DNA of 64,000 nt, from assembly GCA_903813345.2 (NCBI GenBank), contig CAIIXF020000001.1:556001-620000 (forward strand), in the 5' to 3' direction. Origin of the DNA: Owenia fusiformis. Taxonomy: Eukaryota; Annelida; Polychaeta; Sabellida; Oweniidae. A program made the position numbers and the translations under genes. The notes beneath the pieces are model-generated. The model was not told the DNA's origin. It was given only the letters and a program-made list of their open reading frames with translations, and did no database searches. This document shows, piece by piece, positions 13,601-27,120 of this stretch. The first letter of the stretch is position 1. Each line of letters opens with the position of its first letter.

Positions 13601-15460
13601 TTTCGATTTCAGAATCCTTAGCAAATTTTCTATTGAGTTGATTCTAATCTCGACGGATTTGGAGAACCTATTTGTTGACTTAATTATTTTCGGGACGCTA
13701 AATCTCAAAAACCGGAAGGATAATCAAAAAACGCTTTCCATCTGAGATACACGATTACATAAGAATCAAGAGTTAATGAATACAGAGATAATTGACAAAA
13801 TGTAAACTTTACTTAGAATTTGAAATTTGATTTTTATCTAGGTCATGACCTAGATAAAACTTTAGACAAATTTCCGATTAGGGCAGTCACATACCCTAAC
13901 CGACTCCCCGATTTACCCAAAGTCTTCTAATTGCTGAGAAACGTGTTCACATAAGAATGAGAATATAGGCAAAAGCAATTGACTCCAGATGTTCAATCTG
14001 GAGTGTAATAAAACATAGCAAAAGCAATGATATATATCACAGACAAAGCATCGAACTTGTGCTTAAATTTCAACTTAATAACTGTATATAAATTTGACTT
14101 GAGATATTCGGTTGTTTTGAAAATGAGACTACCGTGAAGATGGATGGGACGAGCATAGGATTGAATATTGAAATAAATCTTTCAGACAGCTCAATTCAAA
14201 GATTACAAGGGTTTGGTCACGCATTGGGTTTTCGATCCAAACGTGATTCGTTAAACATTGCTTTACATGCAAGGACTTTTATATTACCCCCCGAAATAAT
14301 ATCTTAACATCTCACAAAAAACGAAGATACACAACCTCCTCTCTTGAATGTACTTTTGCTTTTCACTCGAGTTTGCTTGGGCTTTTTGTTGAAATATAAG
14401 CGCAAGTGCTCATGGGAAAATACCAAATATGATTACTGATCACTGCAAGAAAAGGAAAACACCTAAGAGTGTACCAGTTATAAGAAAGGAAAAGTTTTTA
14501 AAAAAATCAAAAGTTCTAAAAAAGTTCCTCGAGAAATACTAGACCCGGTTATTCTGGCATTATATCCAGCTCCTGATCATCAAGTATTTGTATATCATAT
14601 TTAAAGCTACATCAGCTGTTTGGTAGAAAGCTAATGCGTACTTTATTTTCATTTCCAAATGTAGTTTTTTTATTTATTGCATCGAGGTATGACATATGCG
14701 TCTGTTTTAGAGAGTGAGTCGTGCGTCTAGCGTTGTGTGAGGAGTTATGGTTGGCGGAGTATTACCCATTATACACCACTTTAGTTCTAATAACTCAAGT
14801 ATATAGCCCCCGTTGCAGCTAACATGTATATGAGGGGTATAAAACAGATTTTATGTTTCTCTCTTATCTTGTTAGATGTTTTATCGTAACGTATACCAGT
14901 CAGACAGGAGTGACATCTATGTACGGGAGACGTCGAATAGGTGACCTGTTCGACTTTTTCCCCCATAATTGTGGTAACTCAGCATAATACACTTCGGTTT
15001 TTTCCAGAACGAATGCCATAAGTCTACATAAGCAAATTATTTTGCGTGATAACAGATGATCATTTAGGGTAGCAATAACAAGCAAATTTCACGTTGAACT
15101 TTTATATTTTGTATTTTCTATTGTGTGTTATTCCTTAATTTCCTTATCGATCTTTGCATGGTGATTACATAGGATAGAAAACAGATGGATATAAATCACT
15201 ATAAAACTATTTTTGGGTTGAAATGTTGCCGATTCGTGCATATAGTATAACAATACCTGGCGAGCGTAGAAAAGCTACTGGCCGCAGAAATGATAGACCG
15301 CACGGCGGCCGTGGGAAATGTGACTGGGGTGTTAGTTAAAATCAATCTATAAGAACGGTGCACGCAGTAATTTGATTCAGGTACATTTGAATGTTGATTT
15401 ATTGTTCGTTAGGTTTGCCCAATAGAGAGTTCATCTGGGTTAGAGTTTGATGCGTATTGG
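10696..15460. other. No recognisable gene
   Basis: No supported exon, RNA gene or element was recognised. Open frames of up to about 90 codons are present on both strands without recognisable similarity. Confidence 0.5.
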
Positions 15461-16520
15461 TTCAACAATCTGGGTATACCATATTGGGGTATTCCACATT
15501 GGGGTATTTCACATTTGGCTATTCCACATTTGGCTACTCCACATTTAGAAATTATACATCGGGGTATTTCACATTGGGGTATTCCACCTTTAGGAATTCC
15601 ACATTGGGGCATTCAAAATTTGGGTATTCCACATTTGGGTATTCCACATTTAGGCATTCCTCATTGGAGCATTCCATATCGGGGCATTCCACATCGAGAC
15701 GTTCCACATTGAGGCATTCTTCACAGGGGTATTCCACATTTGGGCATTCCACACTGGGGCATTCAAATTGGGGTATTCCACATTTGGGCATTCAAAATGT
15801 GTTTTTTGGGCATCCCTCATTGAGTCATCGGGGTATCCCACACTGGGACATTGCTCATTGGGGTATTCCATATTTGGGTAGTCCACCATTGGGCATTCCC
15901 CATTTGGGGTATTTCACAATGGGGAATTCCACATTGGAGCATTCCACGTTTGGGTATTGCACATTGGGGTGTTCAACATTGGAGCATTCCACGTTTGGGT
16001 ATTGCACATTGGGGTGTTCAACATTTAGGTATTCAACATTGGAGCATTCTACGTTTGGGTATTCCACATTTGAGTATTGCACATTGGGGTGTTACACATT
16101 TGGATATTGCACATTGGAGCATCCCACATTTGGGTATTCCCGTTTGGGTGTTGCACGCTTGGGGTTTCCACGTTTGGGTATTTCACATTTGGGTATTGCA
16201 CATTTTGGTGTTCCACATTTGGGTATCCCACATTGGGATATTCCACAAAGTGGTATTCCAAATTTGGGTTTTCCACATTAGGGTATTCCACATTGGGTAT
16301 GCCATATTGGGATATTCCACATTTAGGTATTCCACATTAGGGTATTCCACATTGGGTGTGCCATATTGGGGTATTCCACATTTGAATGTGCCACATTTGG
16401 ATATTTCATGAAGTGATATTCCACATTTGGGTATTCCACAGTAGGGTATTTCACATTTTAGTTGTCCACGTCGGGCATGTCATACTGGGGATTCAACATC
16501 TGGGGACGCCACATTTGGGC
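15461..16520. repeat. 15-bp minisatellite, about 70 units
   Basis: A long array of a 15-bp unit close to GGGTATTCCACATTT, with many point variants (GGGCATTCCACATTG, GGTGTTGCACATT and similar). Because the unit length is a multiple of three and contains no stop in most frames, long open frames appear by chance. On the + strand these are a GYSTF-type frame of 274 codons and a GIPHL-type frame of 186 codons. On the minus strand there are NVEYP-type frames. Frames on both strands being open at once argues that this is satellite DNA and not a protein gene. Slight frame-shifting indels end the frames near 16.3-16.4 kb. Confidence 0.9.
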
Positions 16521-19405
16521 ACTGTACCTAAATTAATAGTGTCAGTTAGTAATCTTGATCTTTGAAACACTTTTCAGTAACTTATTGTTAAAAAATGATA
16601 ACCCTCGATCTCCAATTTATTTTGATTACACATTTTTATAGTTTGCTAGATAAATATTTCAAAACGGACTTTTGCTAGCTCATGGTTTCCCCACTTTGTC
16701 TACAGAGCACACGATAATCCGTTTGCCATTGATTGCATTTTGTAAACCATGAGAATTAAGGGGCCACCGGAGAGGAATAGGTCGTACATATACTATGACC
16801 ACAATACAATTTGATCATCAATTGAATTAGCTTGTTGGCTTGTTAAAGATTAAATGTATACAATTACATTTTAGGATGACGTATAAAACAGCTGTAAGAA
16901 CATTTATTTGTATCTCATAAAGACTTTCCAATAATTTGTTATGGGGATGAATTATGAAGTATTATTGAGTCTACTGTATTATTAATTGAAAGTAATCCAT
17001 CTTTATAATGGTACATAGCGGAGTGTAATATAGCAGATCGTATAAGGACAAATCAAAGGTTGCATTTCTAAGTTCATGAAAACAATTACCCGATATGTCA
17101 CGCCTTTTTCTGTCTGCGGTATAACAAAATAGCTTTAGTCATTCACGGAAAAGTTGATTTTTTAGTTTTTTACACGAATCAAGACTTTTTTAGACTCAGA
17201 TGATTCAGCTATTGGCCATATTGAGACTCACAGAAAAACCAAAACCAAATGATTAAAGGAATTTCGAGCGATAGGAAAGCCCAAATAAATACAATGTAGT
17301 TTGATTACTTTCTTGGACGAGACCAAATGCCATTGTCATATTCATATTTTTAATCATTTTATCGTCTCTGTAGCACTGCGTGCACGCATTTTGGGAGAAC
17401 TCGAACGTAACGTGTACTATTATGACACTAGAAATTGTTCAATTTGTTCAAACGAAGACCTCAATAATAACTATTTTCCTCACACCTTCTTTCTCAATGG
17501 AGTAAATGAAGGCCTGTCAGGTGAAATAACCTCTCTATTAATTTGGAGAGTCGCCAGCATAATCTTGATAATTGAGAAGCGAATAACAAGATAAAATTGT
17601 GTACCTGTTTTTTTTGTACTTTTGTTATAACACACAGTTACTCATAATTTCGTGACATTTTCAATTTAAACAAAACATTAGATCGGTGGCTTTATTTGGA
17701 TTGATACATCCCACTTGGACATGGAAATCCAATCTATTTGTGTAAAGTTTGATCGATCGTGAAAGATACGACGCCTAAAAATACATAAATACGTGTAAAA
17801 ATCGTTATTTAGAGTAATTAAAAGGCCGCTTCAATTAAAGAATAATTAATCAATTGAGCTTCTATTGCTCGACTTTCCGGGTCGCATAATAGAGTTTGTT
17901 TATCGAAAAATATTATGTTTTCAAAGAAATGTCATGGATCACTCCCAGGAAATTATATGTAGCAGTGTACCTGTAGAGACAATGTATCGTGCTAGTATTT
18001 CTATCTACTTCACCTAATTATTTCATAAAGTCATTTCCTTTACATATCATACTTAAAAGCACCAAGCGAAGATATATTCTTTTGAGAGTCATTCAGTGTA
18101 AAAATAAAACTGGGACAACGCCAGATTGATATTTTATTCATTTATTTGAATACTTGTTATCATTACTTTTTTGTTACGTCATATCAATGTCAAAGGAAGT
18201 AACATATTCGGAGTGAAACTTACACGCTTCTTGTACATTAATAGATTTACTGAAATGTATCTTATATTGCTTTAAATGTTTGCTTCACTGACCCCACGAC
18301 TATTATCTATCTTTGCCTATATGGTTTTTTGCCAACAATATTCTACAAACAGCTTGATGAATCAATTCTATCTCTGGTAGAATACTAGAAATAAATGTAA
18401 AATGTATTTTACGTTCAGAAATATGGAATTAAACCAACGTCCTCGATTTGCAACTTAACTGTACCCTCTTTCCCTTTTAAACGAGGTCACGTGGTAGGGT
18501 AGTGTGAAAACAGTGACAGACACATGAAAAATGTGTATTCCATAACCTACGGTTCTCGGTACATAACTAGGGGGAATATATTGTGTATCTAGGGAGCGAT
18601 ATCCAAGGCCCGAACCGGGATAGATACAGTATTCATCCTGTCCTGCTTCCGAAAAGCGAATAAAGATATATTCAAACTTTTGTTAATCTTGATAACATAA
18701 CAATTCATTGTGAAAATCTCACGACGTGAAAAACTTATTTTTCAAGACTGAGTAAATGTGTACCTTAACTATGAAAGTTGATGGAGTGGACATTTGAAAG
18801 GTCGTATATTTGAATTTTTAATAGTTTTTTAAATGGTCATAATTATGTACTGTTGTGTTGCTGATACCACAATTTTTGCTGTTATGAACATTTACATTAT
18901 GAATGAAAATAGAAACCGATTGTCAAAATACATTTTGATTAAAAAGCATGATTGATTTCCTAAGTTTAACCCTTGGTGATGAAAGGGTTAATATCTAATT
19001 TTGCATTCAACCAAAATTCAAATAGAGGTTAGATTCTTAAAACTGACACTCAGCTTTCCAACAGTGTATTGGAACCTTGGTGCAGAAGAGTTACTTAATT
19101 TAGAATCACCAAGGAGAGCACTTCGAGACTCTATTTTGCTCAAGTAATAACTGTATTTGGACATATCTTTTTTTGAGTGTTCTGTAAAAGAGTGAAGAAA
19201 TGACATTGCACTATTAAATGATCTATTCTATAAAGTTATAGCATTGATAGGGATTTCATTGTGGCTTTTCTAAGCAAGGCTCATGTTTGGCCATTATTTG
19301 AAAAAAAGTCTGAGGTTTTTGAGGCCTTGCGTTTTTCGAGGTTTTTGCGGCCTATTTACAAATGTTTAATACGATAGACTATTAGTTGTTTTTACATTCT
19401 TCTTA
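16521..19405. other. No recognisable gene
   Basis: AT-rich sequence. Open frames of up to 97 codons have no recognisable domain. The TTA at 19403-19405 is the left target flank of the next element. Confidence 0.5.
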
Positions 19406-20197
19406 CCCTACTATCACACCAAACTAGTTCTCACTACGTTCTCGAAAACGGGCTTCAACTGTGTACGAACGGACTGGACGTACTAAGAACCGTTTGGGAT
19501 CTATTTACAAACTTCATCGAACGTACTCGAACGGGTAGGTCCTCTAGAACTTAGACAATGCTCAAAATGTTCTCGTGGTCGTCACGTTCTACAATTAGAA
19601 CGAGTGACAACGTACTAACGACGAGCTGGACGTACTACGAACGGAACCGTCGTACTTCAATCCTACTAGGGACGTTTTAACAACGAGTTGAACTGTCTGA
19701 AGACGTGTTGAGAACGAGGTAGAACTCATTGCAAACGGGTTTAAACTGACACTGCTTATGAACGAGTTAGCAAAAATATAGCTATCACACCAAACAAGTT
19801 GCCACTGCGTTCTTCAAAACTGGTTCTAAACTATGTGCGAACGGTATGAACGTAGCTGCAACTTTCTAAGGTCTATTTACGAACTTTATGAACGTTCTCA
19901 GACGGGAATGTGATTTTAGAATTTTGAATCGATTCAAAATTCGATTGCGACCATACCGTTCTGTTATCAGGTCATGATGACCTTCTAGACTAAGGGACGC
20001 GTTCTACGGCGTTGCACACCGACGTGGTGCGACCTGAACGAACTGCGAACGAGGTGGACGTATTGAAGACTGTTTAAGAACGAAGAAGCTAATTATTTCA
20101 GACATATTTCCCGACCACAGCCAGATCGAGCCCGTTTTACGACGTTTTCGTAGGACTGGCAAGAACGGGTAAGAACGAGTTTGGTGTGATAGGGGGG
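19406..20197. mobile_element. Non-autonomous DNA transposon, TTA-flanked (family 1, copy 1)
   Basis: The 792-bp element begins CCCTACTATCACACCAAACT and ends with the inverted form AGTTTGGTGTGATAGGGGGG. It is flanked on both sides by TTA (19403-19405 and 20198-20200). Between the ends are many scattered GAACG/CGTTC words and the near-palindrome TTTTGAATCGATTCAAAA. No open frame encodes a transposase. A 3-bp TTA target duplication would suit the PIF/Harbinger group, but only the ends support this, so the superfamily is tentative. The copy at 35930-36748 is nearly identical over long stretches, which implies recent movement. Confidence 0.85.
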
Positions 20198-20200
20198 TTA

Positions 20201-21416
20201 CTTACACTCTAAGCTTTCGAGAAACGAGCAGACTGATAATATATCAATAGAACAAAAATGTTTTGTTATTGGTATAGTAACCCATTCTGACAATGAACCC
20301 CGGGTTCGCCTGAGTGTGATAGTACATGCACTGAAAGAATGATACAGAAATCTTTATTCTGAAAATAGATCGAGACTATAGTCGTTCATTGTATATTCTT
20401 TCCCATTATAGTATCATCAAAGACATGACGTTGCTCAACATATTGCTACCCGGTTGGTCATTCTACTGGTTAACAATGCAACATTGATCCAACGCAGTTG
20501 AAAGATCACATAAGCCAAACGCTCTTAATCCATTAATATCGATCTGGAATTAATTGAAGAAAATCAATGTTACATCATAACAAATGGTTCCACCTCTTTC
20601 TGTTTCAGCACTTTGTATGTGATCAAATTCAATATTTGTTAATAAATCAATGTTTTGTTCCCCATGGACCTGAGCGAGGACCTATTTTTCCAGAGACTTA
20701 GAAACGTTGATCATAAACGATTAACAAAATACAAAGCGAATTATTGATATTGGCCAGGTGAAGTATTTAAGAAAGGATCTGTTTAAATACAGTTGAATTA
20801 ATAGTTGTTGCCCGATCTTCATCGTACTGGATTATATCTTACATGGTAAATTACCTTACATTTAATGGATATATATCTACAATCATAACGTACCTGATTA
20901 TTGCTTATGTATAAAATCTGGAGGGCATCATTACTCCCAACTTAAATCTTTAATATCCACTAAATACGGGAGTAGAATTCAAATATTGGATATCGCAGAA
21001 GTTTACTCGCAACGTATGACTAAATAGATATGCTTCTTTGGACAAAAAAGTAATAGATGATCGGGAATTCAGTTCATGCCTCAATATTTTATCTTGCACA
21101 CGTTTCAGTATTTTCCACAAGAGGGACATAAAGTATCTTCAAGCTGTTGAAGTGTTCTTATCTTCTTAGTCAGGGGTCGGTAAGTTGTAAGTATCAATTG
21201 GTTACTAAGCGCAACACTAATATTTTCAGATCTGTAGTTTCTCGCAACTATGATATTACAAATGATTATTGAAAGTTCAACTTGATATACTGAATATGTA
21301 CAGAAAGAGAAAAAGTATAATTTATTACGATTTTTTCTTCAGTGAAGTATCTTATTTCAAAATACATACCTAGAATACATGCTGTGTAGCAATTGACTAT
21401 TTGATCTTACGTTGTA
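20201..21416. other. No recognisable gene
   Basis: Nothing supported was seen. The TA at 21415-21416 is the left flank of the next element. Confidence 0.5.
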
Positions 21417-21949
21417 CTCTAGGGGCGAGGAGGGAAATTCTCAATAAATGGAGTATAGTTGGTTTGGCAGCATTTTCAGTTAGGGAAGAGTCTTTGATGA
21501 AATTTCCACCTAGGTGATAGCTTCACAGAGTGGTAGGAAGTTCTTTTTTTGAAGAGTTAGCCCCCTACCCCACAAAAACACCCCACCCCGGGGAAAAAAA
21601 TTGTTCACACTTAATAACCTTAGATATTTTGATGTTTGTAAGTGACATACATAGATATTATATATATGAATCATTTGCAGTATAATTGATGCTGATTACT
21701 CCTAAAAAAATTGAATATTAGTACAAAGTGTGTACCCCAGAGGGCAAATTCGTGACCCATTTTCTTACTATTTTGATCCTAACTTTTCAACTAGACAATG
21801 TAAGAGGTTGAAAAAATTCATGTGAAGTGCCCAATAGCAGGGTTAGTAACCCTGAAAGATGCAAAGCCATGGAAGAGGTAGGAGCTGAGAAAAAAATTGT
21901 TGATTTTTCGAAAAAAATTGACATTTTTGACAGCTGGATTTTGTGTATG

Positions 21950-22680
21950 ACTATAGCTGACCCCTATAGTTCCTGGATCCATCCCTCTATGATGATATAT
22001 ATGGTTTTATAGTGTGGAACTAAGATGTAAAACATAATTAAGATGGGTTTTAAGGAAGTTTAAGGTTTTAAGCAAGTCCAAAATTTGAAAAATTGTAAAT
22101 ATAAGGTTTCAAATTTACGAATTCCAGGTAGAGCCATGGCAGACCCCTATAGTTTCTAGATCCATCCCTCTATGGTGATACTCATGGTATTGCTGTATGG
22201 AACTAATATGTAAAACACAATTTAGATGGGTTTTAAGGAAGTTTAAGGTTTTAAACAAGTTCAAAATTTGAAAAATTGTAAATATAAGGTTTTAAATTTA
22301 CGAATTTCAGGTATAGCCATGGCTGACCCTTATGGTTTTTACATCCATACCTCTATGATTAAATATACAGTTTTAGAGTGTGGGACTAAGATTTAACATA
22401 CCCAAAATGAATTTTAAGAAAGTTTAAGGTTTTAAACAAGTCAAAAATTTGAAGAATTGTAAATGTATGTTTTCAAATTTATGAATTTCAGGTATAGCCA
22501 AAGATGACCCTTATGGTTTTTTACATCTATACCTCAGTGATGAGATATATATTTTTAGAGTATTTTACTAAAATGTAAAAGATGCATAGGATGAGTTTGA
22601 AGGAAGTTCAAGGTTTTAAACAAGTGCAAGAAAAATTGATCCCGAAAATTGGTCTCAAATTCACGTTATTCAGGTGCCTT
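21950..22680. repeat. ~182-bp subrepeats in left arm
   Basis: Four direct units start near 21958, 22141, 22325 and 22505. Each holds GACCC(C/T)TATAGTT, then a CCATCCCTCTATG-like segment, then GGTTTTAAGGAAGTTTAAGG and AAAATTGTAAATATAAGG. The units decay toward the interior. The right arm carries the same series in inverted orientation between about 25.72 and 26.42 kb. Confidence 0.8.
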
Positions 22681-25017
22681 GAATGAGCCCTGATAATTGA
22701 AGGTTATGAGCATAATGGTAACAACTGTGATATCATGGCTTAGAGACCAGGTGTAGAATATATACCTGTTGCAGCAGTTAGTCTGCTGCATATAGATGGA
22801 GTGAAAAGTCATGAACTACAGTAAAATCTTTCTAATCTGAATGCTACTAGATATAGTATTTGGACCAGCTAAAAGCGTTCAAATTAGAAGTGTTTGAATT
22901 TTGAGGTTTTTACATCTGCAATATTCTGGATTTTGAAGAAATATGAATGCATTCTCAATGAAAAATATTAATAAATATTAATAATATTTATACTGACCAT
23001 CCAAAAAGCTTAATAGCATTCCAAAATCCAATTCAAAAGTTTTGATATCATAACAATTCAGTGTTAAACTGACAATATTTGAGCAATTTTGTAAGAAATA
23101 TGTGATATTTGGTAAAAAAAAGTTCAAGTTAAACAGGTTGATTTTTCAAATATGAGTGTTCACTGTTCAAATTAAGAGGTGTTCAGATTTCAATTTTTAA
23201 ACATAGGAGTCAATGGGAGGAAGGAAAAATTGAACTGGAGAAAAGTGTTCAGATTGGTTGGTTTTCAGATAAGTCAGGTGTTGGGATGATTGGTATGTGT
23301 TCACAATAGTCAGATGTTGGGATATACAGGTTTCACTGCTGATATATCATTTATACAAGATGATGAACTAGAACTACTGTACTAGGTGCATTTGATAATT
23401 TTTACCACAATGTTATACTATGTCAGGAAAAGAAAGCACCCATGACACTGTGCTTGTACAACTTGAAAATCAACAACACTTTAACATTTGATAAAGGTGT
23501 CTACCAAATGAGTAATCCACATAAATTCAAATACAAGCACTTGGCATGCTATTCCCTATGATCATTAGTTTCATTAATTTCTCTAGAATCTAAAATTGAC
23601 CTTGGGTTTATGAGAGTAGTAAATTTGAATGCAGTTATATGGAATATTGAATTGGCTGGAATTGGACACACCTTGCCTAGAAATGTGTGAGTAAACTATG
23701 ATCTTATATGGATACAAACAGTTCATTTGACAATGATCATCTATCTTATCCTGTAAAATCAGAACTTAAAAAGGGGTTTCAAATGGAGATCGATGAAACC
23801 ATACCACAAATTGATAAAAGTTTCATGATTGATGCAATGGCTATGACAAAGGGAAAATGAAGATTAACTTATATGTTGAAATTTGGAAAGTTTTGGAAAG
23901 CTATATTTGACTACTCCATCAAATCTAGTAAAGGAGCCCAAAGAATAGATTTCATATTAGACTCCTAGCTAGTTGTCTCCATCAGTAAAGGATTCTGAAA
24001 GAATGCGAAGAATGGATGCTTCCCCTATTGAACTTTAATCCATAGAAGAAATTACACCATTACCTAAAAATATGAATACCTTTGTCCAAGTAATATAAGA
24101 CCAACTTTCAAAGATTACAAAGAAATTCAATAAAGCAGCATTCTAAAAGTGTGCCAAATGTCAAGATTGTTTTAAGTGGAACTATTGGAGAGAACTCAAA
24201 TATCTGTGAAAATGATAACTGAAATCTCCTGTTAAATTCCACTCCTGAAGAGGCTGATTTTAAAATTATTCACTGTTTTACATTCAGCAGAACATGTGGG
24301 ACTGCAGTAATTTGCATCAAATGACACTGATATTATAATTTTGTGACTATCATTTCAATGAATGAAAAAGTCAGTATGTAAACATTTTCTACAATGTCTG
24401 TTTGTTTGAAACATATTGATCATATCACCATACATGTATATACTTTTTTGATCTACATGAAGATTTTAATGTGACAAGACCCTTTTACCTTTAGAGTTCC
24501 TTATATCATTGCACTAACGGAAGTTTCTAGCCCCGGGGGGGGGGGGGTATGATCCTCATAATCCTTATTTTCCCAAATAATTACTGTTGCCCGATGACAA
24601 ATTTTTTTATTGGGAGTGTAGTGATTATAATTTGATAATTCATAACAACATTTTGTATTAGGAGATGATCATTGCTTAATTACAGTATGGGCATAACAAA
24701 ATATAGAGAAAACATGTTTCTTTTAATTAACCATGTCTTTATGTATTTTGATAATGCAGAACAGTACATTGAACATGTTGATCTGAAAAAGTAAAAATGC
24801 TATATCACATAATAAATATCATCAAATAATAATCAATTAGTTATAATCCATTTAATCAATCAATTACTACACTGTATACGATATCCCTAGGAGCAGTTAC
24901 ACTTACTGGGGGATTCACATGTAACAATACATGTAACATGGATCAAACCTGACCACAATATTTTCAACATCTAATTTCTAAGCTAAGTCATACATTCAAA
25001 AAGAGGGACATCCAGGG

Positions 25018-25711
25018 CTATACCTGAAATCGTAAAGGAGGACTGAAAGTATCGCAACAGATTTCAGCAATCATATGTTGGATTTTGGCTATTTTCTGAG
25101 GATTTGAGGAGGTGCATATGTTAGGCCAATGCATTTCCTCCAGGAAAAGCACCCAAAGAGATGATAAAATAATTTCTATTTTGAGACAGAGAAGGTGCAA
25201 ACAACCCACCCACATGCATAAATATATATGTGTATATGTATAAATATATGTGTTTTTACATACAGTTAACCCCTTTAAATGAAAAATACATTCCATCAGA
25301 GATTTTAAAGATATCAAATATGGGTGACCAAAATTAAGCTGAAAGCAATGGATCACATGAGTTTTCCCTATGGGAAAATAACAGGAAAATATTGTTTTCC
25401 GCTTTATCTAAAAGAAATTTATCCTTTTAATGGTTAACTATGTCTCAAAACGCAACATATTGATGCAACAAAAATTGAAAAACCAGGGGTGAACGGGCTT
25501 GAAAATCAGGACATTTCCCAAAAAACATGTGGGTGGATTGTTTTCACCTTCGCTGTCTCAAATTCCAAACTATTTTATCATCTCTAAGAGTTCTTTTCCC
25601 GTAGGTAATGCAATGGCCTATCATATGCACCTGCTTAAATCCTCAGAAAACAGACAAAATCCAACATATGACTGTCTGAAATCTGTTGCGATACTTTCCG
25701 TGCTCCTTTGA
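25018..25711. repeat. Internal inverted repeat inside the 5.5-kb element
   Basis: The segment around 25018-25235 reappears inverted at about 25500-25711 (for example AGATTTCAGCAATCATATGT against ACATATGACTGTCTGAAATCT, and the TGATAAAATAATTTCTATTTTGAGACAG region). The loop of roughly 270 bp contains a short ATATATGTG tract. This secondary palindrome lies next to the right arm, and the two short open frames in it are shadows of the repeat. Confidence 0.7.
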
Positions 25712-26987
25712 GACCTGATATTTCTCAATTTTTCAAATATTGCACTTGTTAAAATTCTTAAACTTCCTTTAAATTCATCTTCAGTATGTTTTACATCTTA
25801 GTCTCACACTCTAAAAGTATATGTTTCATCATAGAAGTATTGATGAAAAAGCCATAAGGGTCATCCATGGCTATACCTAAAATTCGTAAATTTGAAACCT
25901 TATATTTACAATTTTTCAAAGTTTGGACTTGTTTTAAATCATTAACTTCCTTAAAACCCATCTAAATTATGTTTTACATCTTTAGTTCCATACTACAAAA
26001 CCATAAATATCATCAAAGAGGGATGGATCTAGAAACTATAGGGGTCAGCCATGGCTATAGCTGGAATTCGTAAATTTGAAACCTTACATTTACAATTTTT
26101 CGAATTTTGGACTTGTTTAAAACCTATAACTTCCTTAAAACCCATCTAATTTATGTTTTACATCTTAGTTTCACACTATGAAAGCATAAATATCATCAAA
26201 GATGGATGGATCTAGAAACTAAAGGGGTCAGCCATGGCTCTACCTGGAATTCGTAAATTTGAAACCTTATATTTACAATTTTTCAAATTTTGGACTTGTT
26301 TAAAACCTTTAACTTCCTTAAAACCCATCTAAATTATGTTTTACATCTTTATTCCACACTATGAAACCATAAATATCATCATAGAGGGATGGATCTAGAA
26401 ACTATAGGGGTCAGCTATAGTCCTACACAAAATCCAGTTGTCAAAAATGTCAAATTTTTCGAAAAATCAACAATTTTTTTCTCAGCTCCTACTTCTTCCA
26501 TGGCTTTGCAACTTTCAGGGTTACTAACCCTGCTATTAGGCACTTCACATGAATTTTTCAACCTCTTACAGTGTCTAATTGAAAAGTTAGAATCAAAACA
26601 GTAAGAAAATGAGTCACGAATTTGCCCTCTGGGGTACACACTTTGTACTGATATTCAAATTCCTTAGGAGTAATCAGCATCAATAATACTGCAAATTATT
26701 CATATATATAATATCTATGTATGTCACTTACAAACATCAAAATATCTAAGGTTATTTAGTGTGAACAATTTTTTCCCCAGGGTTGGGTGTTTTTGGGGGG
26801 TGGGGGACTAACTCCTCAAAAAAAAGAACTTCCTACCACTCTGCGAAGCTATCACCTAGGTGGAAATTTCATCAAAGACTCTCCCCTAACTGAAAATACT
26901 GCCAAACCAACTATACACCATTTATTGAGAATTTCCCTCCTCGCCCCTTGAGTATTGAGAATGTTAACCAAAATGTACTAACAAGTA

Positions 26988-27120
26988 CGGAGGCTACAAA
27001 TGCATATTTCAATGCTACAAATGCACATTTCAATGCTACAAATGCATATTTCAATGCTACAAATGCATATTTCAATGCTACAAATGCATATTTCAATGCT
27101 ACAAATGCATATTTCAATAT
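26988..27120. repeat. 21-bp tandem repeat, six units
   Basis: About six near-perfect copies of GCTACAAATGCATATTTCAAT lie about 35 bp outside the right end of the 5.5-kb element. As the unit is a multiple of three, open frames appear on both strands (NATNAYF on +, FVALKYA on -). These are not thought to be genes. Confidence 0.9.

Larger units (their letters stand above)
21417..26952. mobile_element. 5.5-kb element with ~1.25-kb terminal inverted repeats
   Basis: The left end CTCTAGGGGCGAGGAGGGAA is matched by the reverse complement of the right end (CTCAAGGGGCGAGGAGGGAA). The match continues inward with good similarity to about 22.68 kb on the left and about 25.70 kb on the right. The element is flanked by TA on both sides (21415-21416 and 26953-26954). 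Each arm contains about four direct copies of a subrepeat of roughly 182 bp, beginning near GACCCCTATAGTTTCTAGAT. The centre (about 22.7-25.0 kb) has no credible open frame, so the element is non-autonomous or decayed. It could be a foldback-type element or a TA-targeting DNA transposon with unusually long ends. Confidence 0.85.

Noticed and set aside
15409-16411. Long open frames on both strands (up to 274 codons) that could be called repeat proteins
   Set aside because: They coincide with a 15-bp satellite whose length and composition keep several frames open on both strands at once. There is no start context, domain or splice structure of a gene.
24531-24548. CCCC followed by a run of 13 G as a regulatory or quadruplex element
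   Set aside because: A single homopolymer run inside a transposon interior, liable to sequencing error; no further support.
25018-25711. Two open frames (112 and 70 codons) inside the 5.5-kb element as possible transposase
   Set aside because: They are inverted copies of the same palindromic segment read on opposite strands, with no catalytic motifs.
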